A stretch of 64,000 nt of DNA, from the NCBI GenBank assembly GCA_015680685.1, contig MNCI01004661.1, forward strand, positions 870,757 to 934,756, in the 5' to 3' direction. The notes beneath the pieces were generated by a model. It did no database searches. It saw nothing but the letters and a program-made list of their open reading frames with translations, and had not been told where the DNA came from. The translations under genes were made by a program, and so were the position numbers. Positions 1-12,802 of the stretch are shown piece by piece. This DNA comes from Gnetum montanum. Its lineage: Eukaryota > Streptophyta > Gnetopsida > Gnetales > Gnetaceae. Position 1 is the stretch's first letter, and every line of letters starts with the position of its first letter.

Positions 1-1938
1 TGTAAGGGTACTACATCCCCCATGAATATGGATGTTGCCATTGTTGGTACTTCTCATACGATTGTGATGGAGCTCCACTTAGATGATAAGCTTATTGCTG
101 TTAGTGAAACTGCCTTAGGTTGTCTTGAGGATAAGGCAACCTTCTAGGTGCTTGCCTTCATGCTAATCTAGGATTCAGAGCATACACCCTAGATTCCTAA
201 AAGTGTAACATAATAGAGCAAAATCTCTTGAAATGTTCATATTGGCATATTTCACACCCACCATCATCATTTGAATTTGACTCCACAACCTCTTCTACTA
301 CTACAACCTTGTCCTTACCCCTTTAGTAAGCATGTTCAGCTTCTTTTCTTCTCTTGTGATCATGATGACTACCTTGTTTTTTGGATTCTTTCATAATTTT
401 TAGAGAAATTTGATATTTTTCATCCAAATATTTCTACATTTTTTCAACCTTAGCTAAAATCTCATATACAAATTTTTAAATCGATAAGGATTTTTTTTGC
501 ACCACCTCATCAAGTGGTGCTTTCCCCTCATTGTCACAAAATTGGACCTCCCTTTTTTCGATGGAAGGATCCTAGTTATACTCCTTAGTTATTTTGCATT
601 TCTTAGCTCACCTTATTCTTTTTCAAGTTACTCAATTAGCCTTTGAATCTAATGGGTTCCTAGTTCTAAAAGTCTCCCTTGGGCGGAGACACTAAGAGTT
701 CTCCTTGTTTTAGATCGAAGATAGAACGTCTATGTAAAATGGAATAATACTTACCCATGGCTACATCAAAGGGTTCATGTGTTCCTTGTCACTAGTCTTA
801 GATTTTCTTTCTCAAATTTGACACTCTAGAGTACATATGATATTTTTCATTAAATAGCTCAAGCATTGTACTTCATCTATAAATTTATTTTGACTCCAAG
901 AAGTGGTACGAACTTTATGTTTCTTTTATTAGTATCCTAGGAAATAGCTTAAGTTTTTACTAGTAATTTTCTATTTTCTACAAGGCACAGGCATTATGAA
1001 AGACTTAAAGATGGGTCTATGGATTTGAGTTACATCCCCCTCAAATCTAGGGATATTATTCATATCCAATCACTTGATTATGCTATCTTTCATATGCCTA
1101 CTTGGGATCATAACTACCTCTATAATGTTCAACATGCTTCAAGTTGTCAGTAAGCACTCATCATCATCATGATTTTGATGATGCCTCTGATGTCCCCTGC
1201 TTCCCCTTCAATCATGGAAGGGCCTACAATCATTTTCCTACCATTCACCTCCATCACATTTTCATCCCCTATGGTCTTGATTAAATTTCAAGAATGTAGA
1301 AGAAGATGTAGATGAAGAGGGCAAAGAGGAAGGAAGGCTATCACCACCATGGTGTCTACCACATCCTCTCCACTTGTCATGGTTATGATCGTTAGGTTTT
1401 CTATCATCATGATGCTTTCTTGAGCCTTTGCCTTGACTCCTACTTTTACCTAAACTTAGATTGTTGATACTGGATTGTAGATTTGGGTTCAAGCCCCCAT
1501 AACCAATGTTAATGGGTGGAGAATCTTCATGTTGAGAATCCCATAGGGAGGATCCTCATTGTCATTTTGGTTCAATAGGAATAAGTGATTGGTGAATCAT
1601 TTTTCCTTTATAGCTTTATGGTACATCTCCTAGTGTTGATCTCATTTGTGTTGTGTTTTTATGGGATGGTAGTCTTGATAGTTATGGTCCTACACAATGT
1701 ATTCACCATGAAGGTCCTAGATGCCCGACCTCTGAAGAGTTTAGAGTAGCATCCCAAGAATAGATCAATTGGAAGGCAACACAATGTTGTCCCTCATATC
1801 TCTCCATCACAACTCCTCATCCTGATGCAAGATGAAAGTGAAATCAAGTACAAACTCATCTAGATGAGTGTACAACACCTTGAATTCCTGGGGCACTGGC
1901 AATTTTGAATCATCATGCCTATGAGAAGAAGAAATTTT
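1..1938 (-). pseudogene. Element J gag remnant (Ty3/gypsy, Athila-like)
   Basis: Read on the minus strand from about 1938 downwards. First comes a gag N-terminal module also seen in A, B and C (DFTFILHQDE, then a short NIVLP stretch, about 1740-1935); its expected start codon is ATT rather than ATG. A serine- and histidine-rich basic linker follows (1262-1492). A badly decayed capsid-like domain lies around 640-1080, and a Cys/His cluster (CEICQYEH) at about 217-262. Gag would form the virus-like particle in the cytoplasm. Many stops and shifts make it non-coding. The frame runs off the left window edge, so PR and RT, if present, lie outside. Identity as gag is firm; the family label is inferred from the primer site and similarity to A and C. 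Confidence 0.8.
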
Positions 1939-2078
1939 AGATTAGAGAAAAATTTAGTGTGCTTAAATTATAATTTTAATTATTATTTTTTTCAAATGAC
2001 TGTAATCTTAGAATTCATTCCAACAATCTTAAATAATATTTACTAACTCTTAGATAGTGCATGTATCAAACTACAAGT

Positions 2079-2095
2079 CCCCAACAATGGCACCA
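2079..2095 (-). other. Primer-binding site of element J
   Basis: On the minus strand this reads TGGTGCCATTGTTGGGG, one base after the LTR end. It is a decayed match to the tRNA-Asp-type primer site TGGCGCCGTTGCCGGGG of Athila-like elements (recalled family knowledge). It fixes the orientation of J and the inner LTR edge. Confidence 0.7.
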
Positions 2096-2096
2096 A

Positions 2097-2967
2097 TGAT
2101 GAGCAGGGAGTAGACACTAGGTGCAACCATATGAATCACTAGGCATTCATGCATGATTCGGTCGATGTCTGTGGACTTATAGCCTTCTAAGTACATTAGT
2201 CTCTAGGAAGTGAAACTAACCATCGCAATCGTTGTCTTTCCAATTACACTTATGAAATGCAAAGGTATGGTTAAGTGTAATTGAGGCATAGGATTTTTAT
2301 CATTTTTATGTTTTGTTTTTTAAATCACCTAAGGATAAATAATAATGAATAAAAATAAAATAATTAAATTTCTAATTTAGTCTAACTAGATACACCTAAC
2401 TAATCCTAACATAAGCATTCGTTCCCACTTGTTGTACATATCTTGAACACGTTTAACACTACTAGGTTACCAAATGTTAAGTGTTACTAGGATTACCAAG
2501 TGCCAAGCGTATGCTCAAAATGGTCATACTTATGTGCTTAATTAATCACTATTTAATCTAGCTTAATTTAGCTTAATTACTTAAAGCATTAAAGGAAATT
2601 GCATAAAACATTAAATTCATGAATAAACAATTAATCAATTTCAAAGTGCTGCAAGATTTATTAGAAATCTCATCTTTATTGCCACACATACTACCATGCT
2701 TAGGTACAATAGTGCTTGAATAAAGATCCGTACACTCTTTGACTCCTACTATGGGTAGTTAGAAAAATATTCCAACTTTCAAATGAAAAAACTACAAGAG
2801 CTTCAGTACAAGTATGATAAAAGATGCCATAAACATGATGGGTGAGTGGATATTTATAGGCAAAAATAGACATTGTATTGACAAGGCCACATCAATGCAT
2901 CAAATCCCATGTCAATGGGACTACATCAATGAGGCCTCGTCAATGGGACCTAGGAAAATGTGAATCA
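2097..2967 (-). repeat. 5' LTR of element J
   Basis: It starts TGATGAGCAG next to the primer site. A TATAAATA box lies on the minus strand at 2851-2858, followed outward by an array of short CATCAATG/AGGCC motifs (2880-2950). The outer end, GTGAATCA at 2967, is placed by comparison with element C and is uncertain by some tens of bases. No target duplication can be tested because the other LTR is outside the window. Confidence 0.65.
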
Positions 2968-4564
2968 TAAATAATGTTAATTCTATTGATATGGTTGGGG
3001 CTTTCTTCTTCTCTATCAAATGTTAATATTTTTATATAATATCTAATTTCCTAATCTAGAAGAAAGCTTTTTCAGGATTGGTTGTAAGTATGAAAATCAA
3101 AAAAGGCATAATAAAACAAATTAGAGGCTTTTAGGTGTTCACCAAACTAAATATTTTCAACATAGTAGTGTATATCCATTTTTTTATCATGAAAACTTTA
3201 TTTAAAAAAAATCTAGCATGCAAGTGATTAGCTTTCAATATTGCAAATTTTCTATTGACACATTTCTTGAGTTAAAAGATATCTTTGAGACTTTTTAGCA
3301 AACTTTTTAATCTTCCACCTTAAAAATTTTAGCACAATAGAAATTATTATCATTTTATCAATTGTCAAAGAGAATATAAAAACATTTTGACATTTTTTCA
3401 TTATTTTTACAAATTTTGTGATAGCAACACCATTGAAGATAAAAATCATATTTTTCTCCAATGTATGAAAGGAGAAAAAAATGGAGTCTCACAATTGACA
3501 ACTTTGCTGAGTTATTTAAGATACAACCAAGAACACTTGGCAATTTTGTAAATGATGTATTTAAAGCCCATGCTTTGTATGTTTCACCTATCCAATAGAT
3601 CCTCTTGGGTCTCATGGACAAAATGAAATTTAGTTTCATTATTTTTCTCTAGCATTGAAAAGGTCTAGTAGCCTTTGCTTGTTGGGTCAAGTAGCATTCT
3701 TGGAGTAGGATAGGTAGAATCAAAAGAAAAAAATTGAATGATAAAGCACGATATAGAATGAGAAAAAAAGTCAGTCACATTCAAGTTGCTAGGATTATGA
3801 ATAATAATGATTTAAATATGGTTCCAATGAAAGAAACACATGTGGGTAAAATGGAAATGAAGGAAATCACATGGAAAGATACACATGCATGACATGTCAA
3901 GAAAGATGATTATGGTTACCAAATACAATTGCTAGAACTTCAAATTATCTATTTGTGCTATTAAGGCCCAGCAGCTAATAGTATCTCAGACTTATTTCTT
4001 TATTATTTTTCATTAAACTTAATAAAATGACATCTTTTAACCATGGATAAAATTTTAAATTTTTATTAGATATTATAATATATTAATATAGTACATGTAA
4101 ACACTTTACTCAATGTGAATGTGAATGTGATTTATTACCTTAAGAAGAGAAGCCATGTGCCAATTCATTACATACATTCATAGCTTACATATCTCAAGGT
4201 AATGCAAATTTTCTAAAGTAGTTTTTAAGAATTCACGAGATCATGATTGATATTTTTAGGGTATGTAATGGTTGGGAAAATGGACTATCTCTTAGGAGGA
4301 TGTGTAATCAAATCCTAAGAATATTTTCCAACTAGTCAAGCAAAAGGATTTAACACAGATGTAGACTAATGTGGAAGGCAAGAGACAACTTTATTTACAC
4401 CACATTAGATCTAATAAACTAGATTATAAGCTCACTATCTCTCACCTACTATTCCCATCAAGTATTGGATTTCTATCAACAAGCTTCACATAAGTTCTCA
4501 TCATCTTAGAATTGAAAGTACAACAAGCTATAACTACTCATTGTCAAGGGCTCATCATCTTAGA
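2968..4564. other. Unassigned AT-rich stretch
   Basis: No recognisable gene or transposon domain. Short overlapping minus-strand open frames around 3250-3640 lie in different frames over the same bases and match nothing I know. A region at 3740-3960 reads open on the plus strand for some tens of codons without a recognisable motif. A short direct repeat of TGTGAA units lies near 4118-4135. Around 4510-4600 there is an imperfect direct repeat (CATCATCTTAGA...ACAACAAGCTA) just before the G LTR fragment. Confidence 0.4.
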
Positions 4565-4906
4565 GTACATGAGTTTAAGACATGTACAACAAGCTAAAAA
4601 TGAACACTCATTGTCCTTAAGATACTTTAGGATTTAATTTTATTATTAATTAGATTAAATAATTAATTTCTTTGTTATTGATTAGTTTAGCTCAAGGCAC
4701 CAACAACATCAATAATCACATGCCTTACTTTGGACTAAACCATATGTGATAAAGCTATCACTAGTCCAAGTGAGAATATAGTAACCTACTATCGATGCTT
4801 AATAATCTAGATACCACACTAGTCCCATCTATAGAATTCAATCAAATTATGTATACATGCTTGTTATTCATATGGTTGAACATAGGAAACACTCTGCTGC
4901 TCATCA
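4565..4906 (+). repeat. Truncated 5' LTR of element G
   Basis: The last 340 bases match the H LTR, ending GCTGCTCATCA at 4906, then a degraded primer site TGGCATTGTTGCTACC from 4908. The upstream half of the LTR, including the TATA box, is missing, so the copy cannot start its own transcript. Confidence 0.65.
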
Positions 4907-5039
4907 TTGGCATTGTTGCTACCGATGGTGTTAGTAATATATATTAGTTATATTATAAACAATCATTATAAAAGCATAAATGATTTATCTTTTTGAAAAT
5001 ATTAATATTTTAAGCCATGTACATTATTAACTAAAAACA

Positions 5040-7425
5040 TATCTCCTTCGCATAAGACCAATAATCCATCACATGATGATAACACTAGTAGAAGTAATGA
5101 CAAGACTTATATTAAAGAGAATTGGAGTGAACCATTGCAAGTAGGGATTTCATATGTTCATTTTAATCCTTACTACATTTAAAGACTATGTTCAACTATC
5201 ATAGATAATCTTAGAGGAGATGGAATAAGTCCTAAAATAAGAAGGGCCTCAAGGCCTAATACCTCTAATAAACCTAAAAGAAATGAACCAAGGGATCATA
5301 GGGGGAGATATATGAGCCATGGTGATTCTCAAAATTTACCATCTTCATTATCTTCACTGTCTAGTTCTAACAAAGATGAATTAGGTATGGAGATAGAGCT
5401 TCACTAAGGGGTCATGATAGAGATAGAAATAGGGACCAATGACAAGATACAAGGTACCAAATGAGTATAGACAAGACTATCACAATCAACCAAATAGAAA
5501 TAGGAATTATGACCACTAAAAATCTAATGATGATGAACCCTTATTAACTACTAAAAGCATGATACAGATCAAGGAGTCAATTAGAATACCTCATAAGCAT
5601 CAAAGTGAAAGTCATATCAAATAACTCAATGTGAATAACATTTCTAAATTTTAGGAACGATAAAATTTTGATCCACAATATCATTTACAAGTCTTCCATG
5701 ATGCCTACACCTTGCAAAATATTGAAAGTAAGTGGAAAAAGCTTATGCTTTTTCCTAGGATGCTAATAAAAGAAGTTGAAAGTTGGTATAGATCATTAGA
5801 ACTAGATTCAATCCATTGGTAGTCCATAATAGTTGAGCTCTTCAACAAAAAATATCAAATCTCTTCAAGAGTTTTTAACTCGAGGAAACAAATCCGATGG
5901 TGGAAGCAAGAAAATCATAAATCCTTGGATGCAGCCTTAGGCAAATACTATTCTCTACTACATAGATGTCTAAGCCATGGATTTTCTCAAAAAGAGCAAC
6001 TTCATCACATCATAGATGAGCTTGGTAACAAAATAAGGAAGACCCCTAGGATCTATACCTAAGGATAATTATCATAACTAAGAGTCCATCAGATACAAAG
6101 GTTGATTAAACATCTAGCAAAAGAAGAAGAAGAGATATGTAAAAGAAGGAGAATAGGGGAATATAACCAAGATCAATTCCTTTGCAAAAAGGAGATGCAT
6201 ATTTATGATCAAGAAGAAGAGGTATCTCTTAATGAGTTGATTGCATATAAAACCTTGTTAATACAAAAGTCTATCACTGAGATTGAAGCAAGGGTAGATA
6301 AGATGTGGAAGTTGATGAATGAAAAGTTACAAGTAACTTGAAAATTATAGAGGAGAAGGTAAAGTAAATATCATCAAATTATTAAAACAAGAAGAGAGAG
6401 AAAAAAGCAAGGAAATAGGCAAGGACACTTATTGACAAGAAGGAAAAATAGTTGTAGTAGAAAAGGTTATAGACTCAGATTTAGAGGAGGAGGATGGATG
6501 TAACATTTGTCAATATGAACATCCAAAGGGCTATTGCCTAGTTATGTTACATTTACAAGAGTTTGGGGCTTTTTCTGTGGATCCCTAATTTATGGAAAAG
6601 AAAAAGCCTATGAGATTACCTTATCCATAAGATAATTATAGATAGTCCTACAACCAACAGTACTAGCTAAGTAGGACTTCTCTTCAACCTTAAGACTACT
6701 ATCAACAAAAATGGGAAAAATCAATGTCATGAGGGATGTCAACATCAAACTAGAAATATCCTTATTACTAGTCAAACCCTTATAGATACTATGTTTAATA
6801 ACATTTTCTTTGAATGGTTCTACTACCCATGCCTCAACAAACTACTGTTATCCTTCTACACACCACCAACTTGCAACATCTCTTGTGGGATCACCATCCC
6901 ATGGTTCACATCATTTGTTACATCCTCAATACTCTCATAGTCTTCTCCATCATATGTTACCACCAACAATGTAGGAAGGATTGACATAAAAACTTTAATA
7001 GAAGAATGCCACTCATGCTATGAACACATAAGTGAATGATAATGTTAGTCGATTTGAGCATAAGTCTCAGATATATCATTTCTTTAGGATACTTCCCACA
7101 CATATGAATAAAACTAATAGACCTACTAGCTCTTCAAGACCAACACAAGGCCAATCTAGTACAACCTACTTTCTTACAAAAATAGTGTCTCCCAATCCTA
7201 TGAAAAAGAAAATAACCATTATCACACTAACACAAAACATAAAAAATGAATCTATCATTGTGGAGAGATAGAAAAGTCCATGCATTACTAATAAGAATAA
7301 AGGATGCAGTTTTGGGTTGAAAGTTCAAGATATTAACATGATCCCTATACCAACCCACAAAAAACATAAAGAACAAGTGATCAGTCATCAGTTGGCTGGG
7401 TTACCTAATAAAAAGTCAACTTTTT
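5040..7425 (+). pseudogene. Element G gag remnant
   Basis: Plus-strand gag relic. The capsid-like retrotransposon gag domain is clear at about 5660-6060 (FHDAYTLQNI, WYRSLELDSIH, QKEQLHHIID), followed by a charged segment open at 6102-6341 and a decayed Cys/His cluster near 6500-6550 (CNICQYEHPKG). A low-complexity Ser/Pro/Tyr-rich tail reaches about 7280, then a short tail shared with H (VQDIN...HKKHKEQV) to about 7400. Numerous stops, mostly TAG or TAA. No protease, RT or integrase follows; the next feature is the H LTR. G is therefore a gag-only unit or the left part of a tandem G-H arrangement. Confidence 0.75.
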
Positions 7426-7434
7426 TGTTGGCTC

Positions 7435-8391
7435 TGATATCTTAGCTTCAATGTCCTAGCCTCAATAACAAGGCTCTAATATTAAGGGTCTAACAACGAG
7501 GCTTTGATAACAAGGCTTTGACAACAAGGCTTCAACAACAAGGCCCCAATAATTGGGCCTCATTTACAAGGCCTCATTGACACATTGTATCATGCATTGA
7601 TGAGGCCCCATCAACATAGTCTAGCAATAAAATCTATAAATATGCACTCACAGTTGTGTTTATGTAGTTCTTTCATCAATAGAGTAGCAGAAAACTTATA
7701 GTTTTATTCCATAATCTTATAGAATAGTTAATGAGTGCCCCAAGTGTGGATTTAAGTCAATTGTATGGTGTCTTATTTGAGTGGCAATGTACCTGGACAC
7801 ATTCCATGAATGGAAATAAGATCGAGATTAATTCTTATTCAATGCAATACTTTAAATTAGATTAAATTTACTTTTAATGTAATTTATATTCCACCTACTT
7901 AGTTAATATTTATGTTTCCATGCATGTTAATGAATTGGCAAAATGAATGGGACTAGTTTCAAGTGTAAACACATATTTTCTTGGTAATCTCAGTAGTGTT
8001 ATTGCTTGGTTCGCCCAGTAACATAGCACTTGGCAATCCCAGTAGTGGATATGTAGGTTCAAGACATGTACGGCAAGCTAGGAATGGACACTCATACCCA
8101 TAGGCAAGTTTAGTATTTACTTTTCATTGTTAATTAGTTTAAATATATGATTTCTTTATTATTACTAGGAGTAGCATAAGGTCAAAAAAACATCAAGAAT
8201 CATATGTCTCACTCTAGACTAAAACATATGTGTCAAAGCTACCACTAGTCCAAGTGGGATGATAGTGAACTACAATCAAGGCATAATGATCTAGATGCCA
8301 CAACTAGTCCCATCCATGGAATTCAATTGAATCATGCATGAATGCTTTTGATTCATATGGTTGGGTGTAGGGGGTACCTTGCCACTCATCA
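7435..8391 (+). repeat. 5' LTR of element H (also possible 3' LTR of G)
   Basis: It ends GCCACTCATCA at 8391 directly before a primer site. TATAAATA lies at 7635-7642. The left edge TGATATC at 7435 is a guess from the usual 890-950-base LTR length; the bases before it are not clearly purine-rich. It sits between two gag units in the same orientation, so it may serve both. Confidence 0.6.
7460..7600 (+). repeat. AACAAGGCTT minisatellite in the U3 region of the H LTR
   Basis: About seven imperfect copies of a 15-16 base unit resembling RACAACAAGGCTTTGA stand in tandem upstream of the TATA box. Other LTRs in the window have differently worded arrays in the same position. Confidence 0.7.
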
Positions 8392-8392
8392 T

Positions 8393-8410
8393 TGGCACTA
8401 TTGTTGGGGA
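8393..8410 (+). other. Primer-binding site of element H
   Basis: TGGCACTATTGTTGGGGA, separated by one T from the LTR end, a decayed tRNA-Asp-type primer site. It sets the plus orientation of H. Confidence 0.7.
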
Positions 8411-8517
8411 TGGTGATAATTATATAGATTAGTTATATCATACACAATCACTGTAAATGCATTAACGAACTATCTTTAGGAAAATACTAAGTCACACACA
8501 TCATACATTAACAACAA

Positions 8518-10980
8518 TGTCTCTTTCACAAGGAAGCAATAATGCATCGTATAAAGAGAACATCATTGAAGAACCAATGAGATATATACTAAAGAAACTT
8601 GGAGTGACCAACCTCACACAGGGGTTTCATATGCTCATGACCATCCTGACTACACTCAAGGACTCCATTCACCTAAGGCAAATAATCCTAGAGTAGATGA
8701 AGTAATTCCTAGACTAGGGGAGGCCTCAAGGCCTAGGACCTCCTCACAACCTAAAAAAGATAGATTAATGGACTATGGGAAACACCATCAAAGCCATGGC
8801 AACTCTCCTAGTTCCTCATCTTCCTCTTCCTCTTTAACATCTAGTTCTAATGAAGATGAACATAGGTATAGAGACAAAGCTCTACTATGGAGTCAAAACA
8901 AGGATAGAAATCAAAACCATGGGAAAAATCAAAGACCTTAACATGAACAAAACTGAAACCATCACAATCAAGCAAATAGAAATAGCAATTTTCACCATGC
9001 CATGTTCAATGACAATGAACACTTATTAGCCACTAAGAGCTTGATGCAGATCATAGAGGTAGTCACATAAAATGGTTTGATATGAATAATATCCATAAAT
9101 ATATGGGAGGCTATGATTCTAATCCAAAACATCACTTACAAGCCTTCCATGATGCTTGTGCCTTGCAAAATATCAAAAATAAGTGGCATAAGCTTAAGCT
9201 CTTCCGTAGAACACTAATAGATGAAGATGAAAGTTGGTATAGATCATTGGAACCAAGTTCCATCCACCAATGGTCCAAAATGCTAGAACTTTTCAACAAA
9301 AAATACCAAACGTATGCAAGAGTGTCCAACCTAAGAAAAAAAATCCAAGGGTGGAAGCAAGAAAATCATGAACCTTGGATGTGGCCTTGGATAGATAATA
9401 GTCGCTACTACATAGATGTCTTTGCCATGATTTCTCTCAAAAGGAGTAACTTTTCCACATCATAGATGGGCTTCATAATGAAAAAAAGGAGACCCTTGGG
9501 ATGTATTCTTAAGGTCAATTATATGAACTAAATGCCCATTAGATACAAAGGCTAATCAAGCAGGTGGAAAAATAAGAAGAAGAGCTCTATAAATGAGAGA
9601 ATCTTGAGGAAAATAAATAAGACCCAACTCTTCAAAGAAAAAGGGTCCATATCTATGATGAAGAAAAAGAGGCAGCTCTCGATTAAGGGATTTCACAACA
9701 AACCTTGCCACTACAACAATCTCTTGATGAACTCCAAGCAAGGCTAGATAGGATGTCAAAGTGGATTAATGAAAAAGCTATAACTTTTGTAGAAACTATA
9801 AAGGAGAAGGTAACACAAAATGAACCAAGCAATCACAGTAAACAAAGGAAGTAGAACCAAGAAATAGCTAGGAATACTTATATGGAAATAGGGAACATGG
9901 CTAAAGAAAGCAAGGCTACAAACTCAACCACAAACAAAGATGATGAATGTGACATCTGCATATATGACCACCCGAAGGGTCATTACCCAGTTGTGTTACC
10001 TCTACATGAGTATTGGGCTTTTGCATTAAATCCCAAATTCATACAAATGCACATGCTGGAAATTTTCTTTTCCACATGCTAATTATAGATAGTCCCATAA
10101 CCAATCATATTATCCTAGGGGGACTTATTACCAGCCTCAACAGTATCATCAATCGTAGTGGAAAAACCAACAATCATGGGGGAGGCCACCATCAAACTAG
10201 CCCTACCTTTACTACCAACTAAACCTACATAAATATTATGTTCAACATCCTATTTCCTCAACTAGTTCTACTTCCTCTACTTCAAATCGCTACTACCACT
10301 CTCCTGAATGTCATCGTGGCACAACATCTTCTAAAGGATCACCACCTCACACCTCTCATCCTTTGCCATATCCTCCATATTCTCATACTTCCCTAGACCA
10401 TATGTCACTAGCAGTAACACAGGAAGGTTCAACACCATGACATCAATGAAAGAATGGCACTTGTACTATAAACATACATAGAAATGATAATGCTACAAGG
10501 TTTTCACTGCAAACTAGGAAACATCCTTTCTTTAGAATGGGCCCTAAGTGGAAGGGCAAGACTTGTGGACCTACTAACTCATCCAAACCAGCACAATGCA
10601 AATCAAGTGCAACACCCTTCCTTTGACAACCAATGTCCTCTAATCCTACACAAAGGCCAACATCCATTATTACTCCAACACCTAATAGAAATGATGAATC
10701 TAGCATTGTGGAGAGACAAAAGAAGAATCCATGCATCACTAATAGTAAATGGTATAGTTGTGGACCAAAAATTCAAAATATTAATACAACCCACAACAAA
10801 TATAAGGAACAAGTGTGTGAGCCTAAGGAACTAGCCTACATAGTAGCCACTAAACCAAAAGACACCCAGTGGCTTGAAAATCAGATAATAAAGTTGTTTC
10901 AAAGATTCATGGAGGCAACTAATCCGCTTATTAGTTATAGACTTAAGAAAATGAACCAAATATAGGACTTAGCTGTAGAT
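8518..10980 (+). pseudogene. Element H gag remnant with family-specific tail
   Basis: The first ATG after the primer site is at 8518. A serine-rich low-complexity stretch (8800-8860) precedes a well-preserved capsid-like gag domain at 9082-9465 (FHDACALQNIKNKW, WYRSLEPSSIHQW, KYQTYARVSNLRK). A charged region follows, then a Cys/His cluster near 9945-9985 (CDICIYDHPKGH), then a Pro/Ser/His-rich tail. The end (10633-10965) carries NESSIVER-like and LAYIVATKPKDTQW segments; the first is shared with G but not with A, B or C, so G and H form their own subfamily. Frameshifts and stops throughout. No RT or integrase follows. The extreme 3' part (10970-11095) reads open but is unrecognised. Confidence 0.75.
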
Positions 10981-11099
10981 ATATTACACTTTGATTATAC
11001 ACCAAAATATTATATTAAACATGGAGACCCAAGAATTAAAATAGAAAATCAAGAAGAAGAAACAAACACATCTAGACCCCCAAAAATGGAAATACCTTC

Positions 11100-11396
11100 A
11101 AGTCCAAATGAAGATATTCTTGTTGTTGAAGTTCTTTTTGTTCTTCTAATTCTAGATTTTCTATGAGTAGATATTTGTCTATATTTTTGATGGGAATTCT
11201 TGCTAATTGTTTTTTCAATTTACTCACGTCATTTTTTAATTGTTGTAGGTAATACTGATCTTCTTGTATAGAAGAATCAATTGGAGTTGTGGATCATTGT
11301 AACTTTCTGGATGACGAAGCTTTAAACCTATTCATGTGACAATAGTAAAGAACATCTTCATCATCGTCACTATTATGCAAGTCATCCAAAGTGGAA
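11100..11396 (-). pseudogene. Unrecognised minus-strand coding relic
   Basis: The minus strand from 11396 downwards reads as about 95 codons with one internal stop: an acidic start (DDLHNSDDDEDV) then a helix-forming stretch rich in Leu, Lys, Gln and Glu (YYLQQLKNDVSKLKKQLARI and LEEQKELQQQEY), suggesting a coiled coil. It is opposite in orientation to H and may belong to the same layer as 11598-12000. I do not recognise the family; chance is not excluded. Confidence 0.3.
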
Positions 11397-11397
11397 T

Positions 11398-11597
11398 AAT
11401 CAATAATCATATGCCTCACTTTGGAGTAAATCATATGTGATAAAACTACTACTAGTCTAAGTGGGAAGATAGTGACCTATGAGTGATGCTTAACGATCTA
11501 GATATGACACTAGTTCCATCCACATAATTTGATGAGATTGTGTATACATGCTTGTGATTCATATGGTTGGGCATAGGGAATACTATGCTGCTCATCA
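11398..11597 (+). repeat. LTR tail (last 200 bases of a G/H-type LTR)
   Basis: It matches the final 200 bases of the G and H LTRs and ends TGCTGCTCATCA at 11597. No primer site follows, so it is the end of a 3' LTR or a fragment. Its upstream part, with TATA box and U3 array, is absent. Confidence 0.65.
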
Positions 11598-12669
11598 AAC
11601 TTATATTTTACTAATCATCTAAAGTTCTTTGGAAGTGTTGAAATTGATTAATGTTATTTTAAATGATGAAAAGAATGATGAAAAATAAGAATAATTAGAG
11701 AAAGAATAGTAACAAGAGTAATAGGAGCTAATGAGAATTTCCTATTTGATATGTTGACCATAAAAAGTTTCTAGACTTCATCAAATCATCTAATTATTTT
11801 TCATCAAATGAATCATCCAAGAATTCATTCATCAAAATTTCATTATTCAAATAATAAAATGGCCTCATGCTTATAGAAATGAATTGTGGTTGTTATGCAT
11901 CTTTTAGAGTCAAGGTTGCATTTTTCATTTACTTCATGATATGGAATTGTTAGGGGTATTTGAATCCAAATTAACAAAGAGACTCTTGGACTTTTAAGTC
12001 CATTTCATTAATTTTTTAAAGAAAATCATAAGGAAAACATCCTAAGGCTTTTACCTTAGTTTAAAGTGTTGGCTTGTCATCCTATGATGATTCTGATATT
12101 CTTCTCTATGAAATCTAGTAGGAACTCTTAGCCTTAAGTCCTGCTTGTACCTTGAGTCTTTTACCTTCCACCTAAGTCTCCCTACTAAGTTGGAGTGTGA
12201 TTTATTCTTGATAGGTTCCTCTAGTCGAATGGTAGGCACTTGTGACTAGAACTCATGATTTCGATGGAGTAGTTTAGCAAAAAAGGTATCTCCATTAAGC
12301 TCTTCCAAGATAATAGTAGAATTAACTATCTTTCCTTAACTACTCATTAATAGGTTCATATGGTCAAGTCATGTATTTGGTTTCATGATACATTCCAAGT
12401 GCTTCACTTAGTTTCATCCCCTTGAGAGCAATTTGGAGCAAAATGGGTGTTGAATGCTATGGTGGTAAAATAATGTTTCCTTGAAGATCTTTCCACTTGA
12501 GTTGTCTATCTTGATAAAAGATTAATGTAAAATCAAGATAGTAAGGATCATGATGAGCATATGATATCCTTGTATGCATCAACATACTCCAATGTTCTTC
12601 TTCGTCAATTTTATCATTACTTCTCTATAGTTCCTTGGTGGGTGATGTTGTGTTCTTGTTTGAAGCCAT
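11598..12669 (-). pseudogene. Element F gag start and unassigned relic
   Basis: Minus strand. An ATG at 12669 is followed by the gag N-terminal module common to this superfamily (LDFTLIFYQD, then LKWKDLQGNIILPP at about 12445-12540), which identifies F as a relative of A, B and C. Decay then becomes heavy. A 62-codon open piece (12051-12239) is basic, in keeping with the linker before the capsid domain. Between about 11980 and 11600 the minus strand gives an acidic, helical-looking stretch (NEILMNEFLDDSFDE) that I cannot assign. No capsid-like domain was found, so F is truncated or replaced here. Confidence 0.55.
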
Positions 12670-12802
12670 GTTATGGTTTGAGATATTTGTTTTAAGTATG
12701 ATTAGTTATAGTTATGAATGTTAAATTTGTGTTTCAAGTACATCAAACTTTGCATAATCAATTACTCAACATACATTGATAAGTCCTCAACAACAGTGCC
12801 AA

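Noticed and set aside
4268-4481. Possible small solo LTR (TGGTTGGG...TATCAACA)
   Set aside because: Ends are only roughly complementary and no target duplication was seen.
7435-8391. H LTR as a solo LTR
   Set aside because: It is followed directly by a primer-binding site and gag, so it is a 5' LTR; only its left edge is uncertain.
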